NCBI GenBank assembly: GCA_964564905.1
Contig: CAZMCI010000001.1
Span: forward strand, 14,599 to 78,598
DNA from: B75-G9 sp964564905
GTDB lineage: Archaea > Hadarchaeota > Hadarchaeia > Hadarchaeales > Hadarchaeaceae
DNA length: 64,000 bases
Direction: 5' to 3'
Under the pieces are notes generated by a model that saw only the letters and a list, made by a program, of their open reading frames with translations, ran no database searches and was not told the DNA's origin. Both the position numbers and the translations under genes were made by a program. Positions 48,353-56,459 of the stretch are shown piece after piece (the first letter of the stretch is position 1; the number at the start of each line of letters is the position of its first letter).

Positions 48353-50416
48353 TCAGGTGAACTCGATTCGTTGTCTGAATTCCTCTTGTTTTCCGGTATT
48401 CCAGTTTTTCACAGGTCTGTAGTACCCGACGACGCGGGAATAGATCTCCGTGTCCGTTCCACAAGTCGGGCATTTTGGATACTCACCAGGCATGAAACCG
48501 TGGTCCGGACAGACCGTGTATGTGGGACTCACGGTGAAGTATGGCAGTCTCGTGTTGAAGGCAACCTTTCTCACAAGATTCTTGCAGCTCTCTCCATCCT
48601 CCAAGCTCTCTCCTATGAACATGTGAACCACAGTGCCTCCGGTGTAGAGAGTCTGTAGCTCCTCTTGGTGTTTTATGACGGATATAAGGTCCATCCCACT
48701 GTTCACTGGTAAGGTGGTCGAGTTCGTGTAGTATGGGGCCCGCTCTCCTGCCGTTATTATGTTCGGGTACTTGCGTTTGTCTATCTTGGCCAGCCTGTAA
48801 CTCACTCCTTCGGCAGGGGTCGCCTCTAGGTTGTATATATTTCCGGTTTCCTCCTGAAATTGCTTGATACGCTCGCGCATGAATTTTAGCGTTCGAACCG
48901 CAAACTTTTTTCCTTCTTCGGTGGCTATCCCAGTTCCAAACAGGTTCAGCAGGGCTTCGTTCATTCCCACCAGGCCTATGGTCGAGAAGTGATGTTTCAG
49001 GGTGCCCAGATATCGTTTGGTGAATGGTAACAGTCCGTTCTCCATGTTTTTGCTTACCACTTCTCGCTTGACTTCAAGGGATATCTTCGCCAGCTCCATC
49101 ACGTATTCCAATTTCTCGAAGAACTCGTCCTCGTTCTTGGAGAGGTAGCCCAACCGGGGCATGTTTATGGTCACTACCCCTATGGATCCCGTGGAATCAC
49201 CCGATCCAAAAAGACCCCCGGTCACGTTTTTCCTCAACTCTCTCAGGTCGAGCTGAAGCCTACAGCACATCGACCTGACATCGCTTGGTTTCAGGTCGCT
49301 ATTGATAAAATTCTGAAAATAAGGGAGGCCATATTTAGCGGTCATCTCGAACAGTGCAGGCGATATTCCATTGTCCCACTCGAAATCCCTTGTAAGTGAG
49401 TAAGTTGGGATTGGAAACGTGAATGGCCGACCGTTCATGTCCCCTTCGCTCATCACCTCAATGAACGCGCGATTTATCATTTCCATCTCCTCCACATAAT
49501 CCCCGTATGTCTCGTCCTGGAGTTTTCCGCCGACCACCACGTGTTCTCCTGCTAGGTCATCCGGAACGGTGAGGTCCAGGGTCACGTTGGTGAACGGCGT
49601 CTGTCCGCCCCAGCGGGAGGCGATGTTCAAGTTGAACACGAACGTCTGTATCGCCTGCTTTACCTTTTTGTAATCCAACCCGTCCTTTCTCACAAAGGGA
49701 GCCAGCATGGTGTCAACCCCGTTGAAGGCTTGGGCTCCAGCCCACTCGTTCTGGAGGGATCCTAGGAAGTTCGCCATCTGGAGCAGGGCTGTGTCGAGAT
49801 GAGCTGGGGGCTTGGAGGCCACCTTGCTCGGGACTCCGTTGAACCCCTCAGCCAGAAGCTGTCGCAAACTCCAGCCGGCACAGTAGCCAACTATTCCGGA
49901 ACCAAGATCATGGATGTGCATGTCCCCGTTCGTGTGAGCATCCGCGACCTCCATCGGGTAAATTTTATCCAGCGTGTAATTTGCAATCACAGACGTGGCG
50001 ATGTGATACATCAGGCCGGAGTAGGAGTATCCCATGTTGCTGTTCTCCCTGACCCTCCAGTCACGCCCGCCCGTGTAGTCATCAACCAGCCGTTCGACCT
50101 CCAGAAACGTTGATTTTATCTTTCTGAGTTCCTCGTGTTGCTTGCGGTACAGGATATATGCCTTGGCGGTCCTAGCGTGCCCCCGTTCGATCAAAACCTT
50201 TTCCACGATGTCTTGGATGTCCTCAACGCTGGGCGTTTGGTTCGCATATTTTTCCTCGAGGATCTTTACGACCTCATTTGACAGCCTTTCCGCGATCCTT
50301 CGGTCCCGACCACCAACCTCGCGAGCTGCCGCGAAGATCGCGTTGGTGATGCGTTCCTGATCGAAGTCCACGATCCTGCCGTCACGCTTTTTCACCTTCT
50401 TGATTGTCCCGCTCAT
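48353..50416 (-). CDS. nrdD: Anaerobic ribonucleoside-triphosphate reductase (class III)
   Basis: A 687-residue glycyl-radical enzyme that makes deoxynucleotides from ribonucleoside triphosphates. The N-terminal ATP-cone (KKVKKRDGRIVDFDQERITNAIFAAA) is the allosteric domain. The C-terminus has the zinc cysteines (VCPDHG...CPTCG) and the radical site motif RVVGYYRP, with the conserved Gly. ATG at 50416 follows GGAGGAAG and overlaps the stop of a small Cys-rich gene (ATGA); the open frame to 50446 is not needed. The enzyme is oxygen sensitive. Confidence 0.96.
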   Translation of the reverse strand: MSGTIKKVKKRDGRIVDFDQERITNAIFAAAREVGGRDRRIAERLSNEVVKILEEKYANQTPSVEDIQDIVEKVLIERGHARTAKAYILYRKQHEELRKIKSTFLEVERLVDDYTGGRDWRVRENSNMGYSYSGLMYHIATSVIANYTLDKIYPMEVADAHTNGDMHIHDLGSGIVGYCAGWSLRQLLAEGFNGVPSKVASKPPAHLDTALLQMANFLGSLQNEWAGAQAFNGVDTMLAPFVRKDGLDYKKVKQAIQTFVFNLNIASRWGGQTPFTNVTLDLTVPDDLAGEHVVVGGKLQDETYGDYVEEMEMINRAFIEVMSEGDMNGRPFTFPIPTYSLTRDFEWDNGISPALFEMTAKYGLPYFQNFINSDLKPSDVRSMCCRLQLDLRELRKNVTGGLFGSGDSTGSIGVVTINMPRLGYLSKNEDEFFEKLEYVMELAKISLEVKREVVSKNMENGLLPFTKRYLGTLKHHFSTIGLVGMNEALLNLFGTGIATEEGKKFAVRTLKFMRERIKQFQEETGNIYNLEATPAEGVSYRLAKIDKRKYPNIITAGERAPYYTNSTTLPVNSGMDLISVIKHQEELQTLYTGGTVVHMFIGESLEDGESCKNLVRKVAFNTRLPYFTVSPTYTVCPDHGFMPGEYPKCPTCGTDTEIYSRVVGYYRPVKNWNTGKQEEFRQRIEFT

Positions 50417-50655
50417 GGCTCTTCCTCCAAGTTCAGTCCAGTCCACCTGCAGACGAGGTTGACTTCGTCAAAGTACTTGCAGTGAAAGCAGAGGCTTGGG
50501 TTTCTCTGGTTTATCGAATTTTTCCGCACACAACCCTTCGTGAAGAAATTGCAGAGTTCCCTCTCGATGAACTCCATGGCTCCACCGAGATCGTTTCCCC
50601 TCAACAACCCTCCAATGTTTCTGGCCCTCACGACAGCGGATTCTCCCGGTTTCAT
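50413..50655 (-). CDS. Small Cys-rich protein between nrdG and nrdD
   Basis: An 80-residue protein coupled to both neighbours by ATGA overlaps. It has five cysteines (35, 42, 56, 59, 69) in the pattern ELCNFFTKGC and LCFHCKYFDEVNLVCRW, suited to binding zinc or an iron-sulfur cluster. I do not know a named family. Its fixed place in a tight nrdG-x-nrdD operon suggests a role in radical transfer, assembly or reductant supply for the class III reductase; this is inference. Confidence 0.75.
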   Translation of the reverse strand: MKPGESAVVRARNIGGLLRGNDLGGAMEFIERELCNFFTKGCVRKNSINQRNPSLCFHCKYFDEVNLVCRWTGLNLEEEP

Positions 50656-51392
50656 TTGATTGCTCCCTCCGTTTGGGGCGCCCTCGCACCTCTAACCTTG
50701 CACATCTGGAAATTTGGTGCGATTTCATGCTGGATTTCCCGGATGAACTCCAACGAGTACGGCGTGATTTTAGAATATCGTTCGTCCACGTGGGACCCAT
50801 AAGGTTTGAACTGCTGAAGGCAGTATTTTTTCGCGCCCTTTATCTCCTCAGCTATGAGTAACAGATCCTCCTTTTTCAACTCCGGGACGACTGTGGTCCT
50901 CAGCTCATAGTCCGTTCCGTTAGAATTCTGAAGAAGGCGGATACTTTCTTTTATCCTATCCACAGTCCCGTTCGCTTGTACGCCAACTATTTCTTGGTAT
51001 CTGTCCTCTCTCAGGGGTGCCTTGACGTCAATGGCCACATAATCGACGAGCCGTCTCCCGAGCAACTCGGTCAACATCTTCGGATTTGTGCCGTTCGTAT
51101 CGAGCTTGACGCCGATTCCCATCTTTTTCACCTTCTCGAGAAAGGATGGCAGTTCCGGGTGTATCGTCGGCTCTCCGCCGGTTACCACGAGTCCATCGAT
51201 CCACCGTCGGTTCTCCTCGAGATATCTCAGTATCTCATCCTCCGCAATGGACGGTAGACGCTCTGGGTTCAGAACCAGGTCCCGATTGTAACAGAAACCG
51301 CATCTGAAGTTGCACCCGCCGACAAATGCGATCGCTGCGATTTTTCCCGGATAATCGAGAAGGGATACTCTCTGGAAACCCTTAAATTCCAA
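50652..51392 (-). CDS. nrdG: Anaerobic RNR activating enzyme (radical SAM)
   Basis: A 246-residue radical SAM protein with the cluster motif CNFRCGFC (Cys27, 31, 34) and the GGEPT motif, followed by VKLDTNGTNP and DYVAIDVKAPL. It is expected to generate the glycyl radical on NrdD. The start is TTG at 51392, 6 bases after GGGTGAT. The closely related pyruvate formate-lyase activase-like branch differs mainly by context; here nrdD follows in the same operon. Confidence 0.92.
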   Translation of the reverse strand: MEFKGFQRVSLLDYPGKIAAIAFVGGCNFRCGFCYNRDLVLNPERLPSIAEDEILRYLEENRRWIDGLVVTGGEPTIHPELPSFLEKVKKMGIGVKLDTNGTNPKMLTELLGRRLVDYVAIDVKAPLREDRYQEIVGVQANGTVDRIKESIRLLQNSNGTDYELRTTVVPELKKEDLLLIAEEIKGAKKYCLQQFKPYGSHVDERYSKITPYSLEFIREIQHEIAPNFQMCKVRGARAPQTEGAIK

Positions 51393-51417
51393 TCATAATC
51401 ACCCTCGGCCAGGAAAT

Positions 51418-51475
51418 CGTTACTATTTTCGTAACGCAAATATTTAAATGTTACGCGTTATGAAACACATTACGC
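51418..51475. promoter_or_regulatory. Divergent nrd/regulator promoter with inverted repeat
   Basis: CGTTAC (51418-51423) and GTAACG (51431-51436) form a perfect inverted repeat with a 7-base spacer. Further half sites GTTACGC (51450-51456) and TTACGC (51471-51475 region) lie on the other side of AATATTTAAATG (51438-51450), a near-palindromic TATA that can serve both directions. The regulator's ATG at 51476 would then be on a leaderless mRNA. The sites cover the expected start of the nrdG transcript, so this looks like an operator for the winged-helix protein next door. Confidence 0.65.
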
Positions 51476-52192
51476 ATGAGAATCCTCCGAAAAAGCAAAA
51501 GCGTCGAGATCCTCCTTCAGCTTCTGAACGGTCCAAGCTATGTCAGAGAACTTGTCTCCAAGGTTGGGGGTAGCGCTCAGACCGTGGAAATGCGGATTCA
51601 GGAGTTGATGAAGGAGGGACTCGTGACCGAGGAAGTATGGGAAGCTTGGCCGTTCCGAAAGATGCTGAAGCTTACTGATCGAGGGAAGAACGTGGCTGGG
51701 CTCTTGAAGGTCGAGGAAAGTCTGTTTTCGGTAGCCAAAAGGATAGGAAGCGAGGAGGCTCTGAACAGGGGAAGATGGCTGCTGGCGGTACTTCACGCGA
51801 TGGGGGGAACGGTCAAAGGCGCCACGAGGCTCCAAAAACTTCTCTTTCTGTTGAAAAGGGAATATGGAGTGGAAACTCCGTACAATTTCACCCCCTACAT
51901 GTTTGGGCCTCACTCCCCAGATGTTCTGGAGGATGCGATAGAGCTGGAGACAGCGGGATACCTCAGCATCGATGAGGAGGTTTTTGATACCACCTTGGCC
52001 GGAGATTGTATCATCGAAAGGAGGTACCAGCTTACCCCTGCGGGAGCCAAAGTTGCCGAGCGGATCTGTGAAGAGCTTCAGGAGGAGCAAAGACGGGCTC
52101 TTTTTGCGCTGAAAAGGTTTAACGAGATGAGGTTGACCGATCTCCTGAAGTACGTGTACACGAGATACCCTAAGGAAAGCCGTGGACTCTAG
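51476..52192 (+). CDS. Winged-helix regulator, candidate nrd repressor
   Basis: A 238-residue protein. Residues 1-80 are an ArsR-like winged helix (VEILLQLLNGPSYVRELVSKVGGSAQTVEMRIQELMKEGLVTEEV). The C-terminal half (residues about 110-200: TRLQKLLFLLKREYGVETPYNFTPYMFGPHSPDVLEDAIELETAGYL) resembles the SocA/Panacea-like domain of some antitoxins and archaeal regulators. It diverges from nrdG across a palindromic operator, so regulation of deoxynucleotide synthesis and of itself is a reasonable inference. It has no ATP-cone, unlike bacterial NrdR. Confidence 0.75.
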   Translation: MRILRKSKSVEILLQLLNGPSYVRELVSKVGGSAQTVEMRIQELMKEGLVTEEVWEAWPFRKMLKLTDRGKNVAGLLKVEESLFSVAKRIGSEEALNRGRWLLAVLHAMGGTVKGATRLQKLLFLLKREYGVETPYNFTPYMFGPHSPDVLEDAIELETAGYLSIDEEVFDTTLAGDCIIERRYQLTPAGAKVAERICEELQEEQRRALFALKRFNEMRLTDLLKYVYTRYPKESRGL

Positions 52193-52845
52193 CGGATCTC
52201 GAACAGGTTCAGGATTCTGGCACTTCTCCGCTTCAATAACTCCGCCGGGAGATCCCATACGGCCTTCGCACGTTTGATTATCGCCCTATCACTGGTTGCC
52301 ACCACATCGAACTCCCGCAGCATGAAATCCACTCCACCCGTGGCCAGGGCGTTCCCATTCAGACAAAGTTCTTTCATCTTTCTTCTTACCATCCCAGAAA
52401 TTTCGCCGCTTTTGCTGACCTGTTTATCAAAGAGAACCACCACCTCTCTCGGTTTCGCGGTCTTCACGATCTTCAAAACCTCTGAGATAGCGCGTTCGGT
52501 TGTCCGCGAGGGTCTGTACTTGCCGAAAATCGCGCGCAGATCCCTCACGAATCCATCGTCGCATCGCACAACCTGTTTGCTCATCAGGATGCTTTCTGAA
52601 GTTATCAGCACATTATATCCATCAATACCCAACTGTTTGCCTCGCACCTTGCTTACTCCAATGGATTTCTGACGATGCTCGGTTGCTTCTTGTTTCGAAA
52701 AAACGCAACGTGCAAGCAGATGGCGTTCGGGGAGCGGTAAGCGGTAGTGGTTGGAGACGAAGTTTACAGCCGAGTCGCGGGGGTACCCATGGTTAAGCAA
52801 ATAACGCAAGTTTTGGACAGCTGCTTCTAGTGATCTGGAAAGCAC
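52189..52845 (-). CDS. DUF434/DUF5616-like archaeal protein (PIN/NYN-like)
   Basis: A 218-residue protein. The first 70 residues (LEAAVQNLRYLLNHGYPRDSAVNFVSNHYRLPLPERHLLARCVFS) match the archaeal DUF434 domain; the rest has GIDGYNVLITSESIL, VVVLFDKQVSKSGEI and DFMLREFDVVATSDRAII, acidic residues laid out like those of PIN/NYN-type nucleases. RNase activity is inferred, not shown. It overlaps the regulator gene tail to tail by 4 bases. Confidence 0.75.
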   Translation of the reverse strand: MLSRSLEAAVQNLRYLLNHGYPRDSAVNFVSNHYRLPLPERHLLARCVFSKQEATEHRQKSIGVSKVRGKQLGIDGYNVLITSESILMSKQVVRCDDGFVRDLRAIFGKYRPSRTTERAISEVLKIVKTAKPREVVVLFDKQVSKSGEISGMVRRKMKELCLNGNALATGGVDFMLREFDVVATSDRAIIKRAKAVWDLPAELLKRRSARILNLFEIR

Positions 52846-52984
52846 GTTTATTCTTGGACGGAGGGTTATAAACTACTTCTTATTTAGATGGCATCAAAAA
52901 ATAAACAATAGGGATAATCAGCATTCCAGCGGAAAGCCATCTCTCAGACGATGTTTTACTCCGGGCAACTCCCCATCTTTTGCT

Positions 52985-53539
52985 TCACTCCATAACGTTT
53001 ATTCGAATCTTCCCGCGTCCTTCGGTGATTTCCACCTTGTGAGGAGACGCATCAAATAGCCCTTCAAAGAAAGTTCTCACAAACCGTTTAGCTTCCCGCA
53101 CGTTCAATATTAGAGTAAACGCTCGACTGGAGTCCACGCTTAACCGATACCAGTTTGCCTTCTCGACGTATTCCAAGATATCTTTCACCTCTCTGAGTCC
53201 TTTATCATAATATTCCTGCCAGTGATGCCTCCCCACATCGCGAACCTCCCTCCAGAACCCATCAGACCCTTCCCCGATCTCAGAAAATATAGCTTTCCAG
53301 TGCTCAACATCTACTATGATGTGCTCTCCTTTGCATAGAAAATCTAAATACGCCTTGCACGCATCCAAGGAAGCTCCACCTTTCTCCTCCACAACGTCGA
53401 GATAATTAACAGCCTTTCGAATAACCTCCGCCTTGGAGGAATTATACTGGCGCTGGAGTTTTGCGAGCAGGGTTGCTGTTTCTTCATCTAGGGATATGGT
53501 CAGCCGTATGGGGGGGTGTCTCCCGAATTTTGTTTTCAT
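52985..53539 (-). CDS. Ribbon-helix-helix regulator with C-terminal domain
   Basis: A 184-residue protein. Residues 8-50 are a ribbon-helix-helix DNA-binding domain (PIRLTISLDEETATLLAKLQRQYNSSKAEVIRKAVNYL). The 130-residue C-terminal part (LCKGEHIIVDVEHWKAIFSEIGE ... ILNVREAKRFVRTFFEGLFDASPHKVEI) is an effector-like domain I recognise only as recurring behind archaeal RHH domains. The second of two adjacent ATGs is used. It is divergent from the small gene at 53703. The 139 bases after its stop hold nothing I can identify. Confidence 0.75.
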   Translation of the reverse strand: MKTKFGRHPPIRLTISLDEETATLLAKLQRQYNSSKAEVIRKAVNYLDVVEEKGGASLDACKAYLDFLCKGEHIIVDVEHWKAIFSEIGEGSDGFWREVRDVGRHHWQEYYDKGLREVKDILEYVEKANWYRLSVDSSRAFTLILNVREAKRFVRTFFEGLFDASPHKVEITEGRGKIRINVME

Positions 53540-53542
53540 CAC

Positions 53543-53702
53543 GGTTCTCCTTTTTAAAGTGTGTGGATGACTTCTTTTACTTTTTTGTTAACACCGGTGA
53601 ATTATGGTGAGAAATTATTGGAATTTGTTCAATTATCTCAAACATTTTCTTATAGACATTTTTGGCACATGGCCACATGAACTGAAAAAAGGAGGATAAA
53701 AA
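53543..53702. promoter_or_regulatory. AT-rich divergent promoter region
   Basis: A 160-base AT-rich spacer between the RHH gene and the gene at 53703. CATTTTCTTATAGAC near 53641-53655 is a possible TATA region for the plus-strand gene, and AAAGGAGG at 53688-53695 is its ribosome-binding site. A CACCGGTG palindrome sits near 53593-53600 and could be an RHH operator. Weak evidence. Confidence 0.35.
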
Positions 53703-54209
53703 ATGGTATATGAAAAATCTGGCTCTTCGACCGTCCAAACCCGCCTTCCAGAAGGAGAACCCTGTGGAACAATATCTGAAACGGTGGTTGAAGAGTTAAA
53801 AGCAAAACTCAGCTCAGATGACCCGAAGACCGCTGAGGAAGGGGTCCGAAAATCTCTCATACTGATTCAGCTATATCCTGAGGACTTCCTGGAAGAACTC
53901 CTAGCACCGCTCGCCTCTGCAGCGTGGAAGCACGAAAACTTTCAGAGAAACTTGGAAGAATCCCTCGCCGATATAGCCAAAAACAAGCCCACGTACCTCC
54001 CGGTGGACACGCTGCAAAAACTCAGCGAAAGCAAGCTCTGGTACCCCCGGTGGTTAACACTGTGGATCCTCAACAACATGTCTTACAGACACCCTAACCT
54101 CGTCCCCACTGAGTTGCTGGAGAAACTGACGAAGGACGAAAAATGGTGGAATCGAGAATTCGCAGAAGAGATCCTGAACCGGGTGTGGCGCTCGAGAGTG
54201 AAATATTGA
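53703..54209 (+). CDS. Small helical-repeat-like protein of unknown function
   Basis: A 168-residue soluble protein. After a polar N-terminus, residues 30-165 look like HEAT-type helix pairs (PKTAEEGVRKSLILIQLYPEDFLEELLAPLASAAW ... WYPRWLTLWILNNMSYRHPNLVP ... WNREFAEEILNRVWRS). I do not recognise a family. It precedes the acyl-CoA synthetase alpha gene by 44 bases and may be co-transcribed with it. Confidence 0.65.
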   Translation: MVYEKSGSSTVQTRLPEGEPCGTISETVVEELKAKLSSDDPKTAEEGVRKSLILIQLYPEDFLEELLAPLASAAWKHENFQRNLEESLADIAKNKPTYLPVDTLQKLSESKLWYPRWLTLWILNNMSYRHPNLVPTELLEKLTKDEKWWNREFAEEILNRVWRSRVKY

Positions 54210-54253
54210 ACAAAACTCGGCTAGAGCGTGCAGACTTGAAAGGAGGCAGATCT

Positions 54254-55732
54254 GTGGCCGAAACCTGTGAAAACCTGTATGTTGCAAAAGAAAGCACCTT
54301 GGCAACGCCAGGCAAGAGAATTTTATCCGAAAATATAACTCGCCTAAGAGAATTCTTCAACCCTGCGAGTATCGCGGTCATTGGAGCCTCGCGAGAGCCA
54401 TCAAAACCCGGCAATGTTATTCTAAGAAATCTAAAAAGATCAGGCCTCTCCCTCTACGCTGTGAATCCTTATGCCAAAGAAATTGCTGGAGTGAAGTGTT
54501 ACTCCTCGGTGTTTGACATCCCGGGAATAGTTGACATGGCGGTTATTGTTGTTCCTTCCAAGTTCGTTATCCAAGAACTCAAGAAATGCGTGGCCAGAAG
54601 AATAAAAAATATCATAATCATCAGCAGTGGGTTCAGCGAGGCTGGAGAGGAGGGCAGAAAAGCCGAGGAAGAAGCAAGAGATATTATCAAAGAATCCGGA
54701 GCCAAACTCTTAGGTCCGAATACCCTGGGGATGTTGCTTCCAAACAAAAAAATAGACACTTTTTTTGTCGACGAGTACACCCTTCCCAGACCACGTCCAG
54801 GTGATGTGGCCTTCATTTCCCAAAGCGGATCTATCTCCCTAGCGTTTATGGATTTCGCGAAAGCGCACAACATTGGGTTATCCGCGTTTGTTGGCCTTGG
54901 AAATAAACTAGATATCGATGAAAATCAGCTCTTGGAGTACTTCGGGGAGGATGAAGAAACCAAATGTATCCTGTTATATCTCGAAACTTTTTCGGATGGC
55001 AGAAAATTCGCGGGGCTCTGTAAAGAAATCTGTAAGAAAAAACCTGTCATCGTACTAAAAGCTGGACGCACTGCACGAGGGGTCAGCGCTGCAATGTCTC
55101 ACACGGGGAGGTTAAGTAAAGGTTCCGATCGAATCGTGGATTGTGTCTTAAAACGCGCGGGGGTCATCAGGGCGTATACTGAAGAGGATGTGCTCGACTA
55201 TACCGCTGCCTTGAGTTGGATGCCCCCGATGAAGAAAGGCGGGGTGGCAATCGTGGCCAACGGAGGGGGACACTGTGTTATCTCGGCGGACTTGATCGAA
55301 AGCAGCGAGGATATCCAACTTCGGCTGGCAGAGATCGGTGAAATCCAAAAGGAAAAGATAAAGAGTCTCCTTGATATCCCCATTTCCGCTACGAACCCGA
55401 TCGACCTAACAGCAATGGCTACGGACGACACTTTTAAAACCACCCTGAGCGTGTTGGCGAAAACAGAAACTGTGGAAGGAGTGATCGTGGAACTGGCAAC
55501 GCTTCAAGGGGTGAGTGAGAGGATGGTAAAAATTGTGCAAAATTTCTTCAAGAATTGTGGAAAACCTATAATCGTCTGTGTCCCTGGTGGAGATAGCGCT
55601 AGGAAGCTGGCTAAAAAATTTGAGGCTGAAAAAATACCAGTATATCCTTCTCTAAAACGTGGGATATGCGCTGCAAATGTCCTTTTGAAGAGGGGCATGT
55701 GGCTGGATAGAATTAAAAACTTTAGAAGGTGA
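54254..55732 (+). CDS. acdA: Acyl-CoA synthetase (ADP-forming) alpha subunit
   Basis: A 492-residue subunit of the NDP-forming acyl-CoA synthetase, which conserves energy by making ATP from acyl-CoA, ADP and phosphate. The CoA-binding domain is FFNPASIAVIGASREPSKPGNVILRNL, and the active-site His is in AMSHTGRLSKGSDRIV. The frame is open from 54143, but AAAGGAGG at 54238-54245 points to GTG at 54254. The beta subunit follows 4 bases after its stop. Which acyl-CoA it uses cannot be told. Confidence 0.93.
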   Translation: MAETCENLYVAKESTLATPGKRILSENITRLREFFNPASIAVIGASREPSKPGNVILRNLKRSGLSLYAVNPYAKEIAGVKCYSSVFDIPGIVDMAVIVVPSKFVIQELKKCVARRIKNIIIISSGFSEAGEEGRKAEEEARDIIKESGAKLLGPNTLGMLLPNKKIDTFFVDEYTLPRPRPGDVAFISQSGSISLAFMDFAKAHNIGLSAFVGLGNKLDIDENQLLEYFGEDEETKCILLYLETFSDGRKFAGLCKEICKKKPVIVLKAGRTARGVSAAMSHTGRLSKGSDRIVDCVLKRAGVIRAYTEEDVLDYTAALSWMPPMKKGGVAIVANGGGHCVISADLIESSEDIQLRLAEIGEIQKEKIKSLLDIPISATNPIDLTAMATDDTFKTTLSVLAKTETVEGVIVELATLQGVSERMVKIVQNFFKNCGKPIIVCVPGGDSARKLAKKFEAEKIPVYPSLKRGICAANVLLKRGMWLDRIKNFRR

Positions 55733-55736
55733 GCTA

Positions 55737-56459
55737 ATGCAGAATAAAGAAAGGATAACGCAACTCATTAGATCTGCTCGAGATAGTGACAGGCGGGAGC
55801 TCACAGAATACGAATCAAAACAGATTTTATCCTTATGGGGAATCCCCATTGTGCGAACGGAATTAGCACGAAATGTTTCCGAAGCTGTACAGGTCGCTCG
55901 AAAGCTGGGATACCCCGTGGTTATGAAAATTGCGTCTCCTGAGATTCTGCACAAGAGCGAGGCAAAGGGAGTTAGAGTTGGTTTAAACTCTGAATCTGAA
56001 GTCCGTCAGGCTTTCGAACAGATAATCTCAAACGCGACCATGTACAAAAAGGATGCGGAGATCTGGGGGGTAACTGTTCAAGAGCGTATTCCTCCGGCAC
56101 GAGAGGTTATCATAGGTCTGGTACAGGACGGAGCATTTGGTCCAACTGTTATGTTTGGCCTCGGAGGAATATGGGTGGAAGTTTTGAAAGATGTCAGTTT
56201 TAGCCTTGCCCCCGTTTCAGAGTTAGATGCTTGGGAGATGATCCACGAGATCAGGGGCTATCCCGTGCTTGAGGGAATGAGGGGAGAGAAGATGGCGGAT
56301 CTCAAGGCGCTTGTGGATATTTTGCAAAAAATTGGGTTGCTAGCGATAGAATTTAAAAATATTGGCGAGATAGACCTCAATCCTGTTTTTGCATTCGAGG
56401 CTGGCAAAGGTGCTAGGGTGGCCGATGCCCGTATAATCTTAAGGTCCAACGGGCTTTGA
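55737..56459 (+). CDS. acdB: Acyl-CoA synthetase (ADP-forming) beta subunit
   Basis: A 240-residue ATP-grasp protein that completes the enzyme. It contains LTEYESKQILSLWGIPIVRTELARNVSEAVQVARKLGYPVVMKIASPEILHKSEAKGVRVGL and the C-terminal GEIDLNPVFAFEAGKGARVADARIIL. The ATP-grasp fold binds ADP, and the phospho-His loop of the alpha subunit swings between sites. Length matches stand-alone archaeal beta subunits. Confidence 0.93.
   Translation: MQNKERITQLIRSARDSDRRELTEYESKQILSLWGIPIVRTELARNVSEAVQVARKLGYPVVMKIASPEILHKSEAKGVRVGLNSESEVRQAFEQIISNATMYKKDAEIWGVTVQERIPPAREVIIGLVQDGAFGPTVMFGLGGIWVEVLKDVSFSLAPVSELDAWEMIHEIRGYPVLEGMRGEKMADLKALVDILQKIGLLAIEFKNIGEIDLNPVFAFEAGKGARVADARIILRSNGL

Noticed and set aside
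54143..54253. Longer acdA N-terminus overlapping the upstream gene
   Set aside because: AAAGGAGG lies directly before GTG 54254, and the added residues match nothing in the CoA-binding family.
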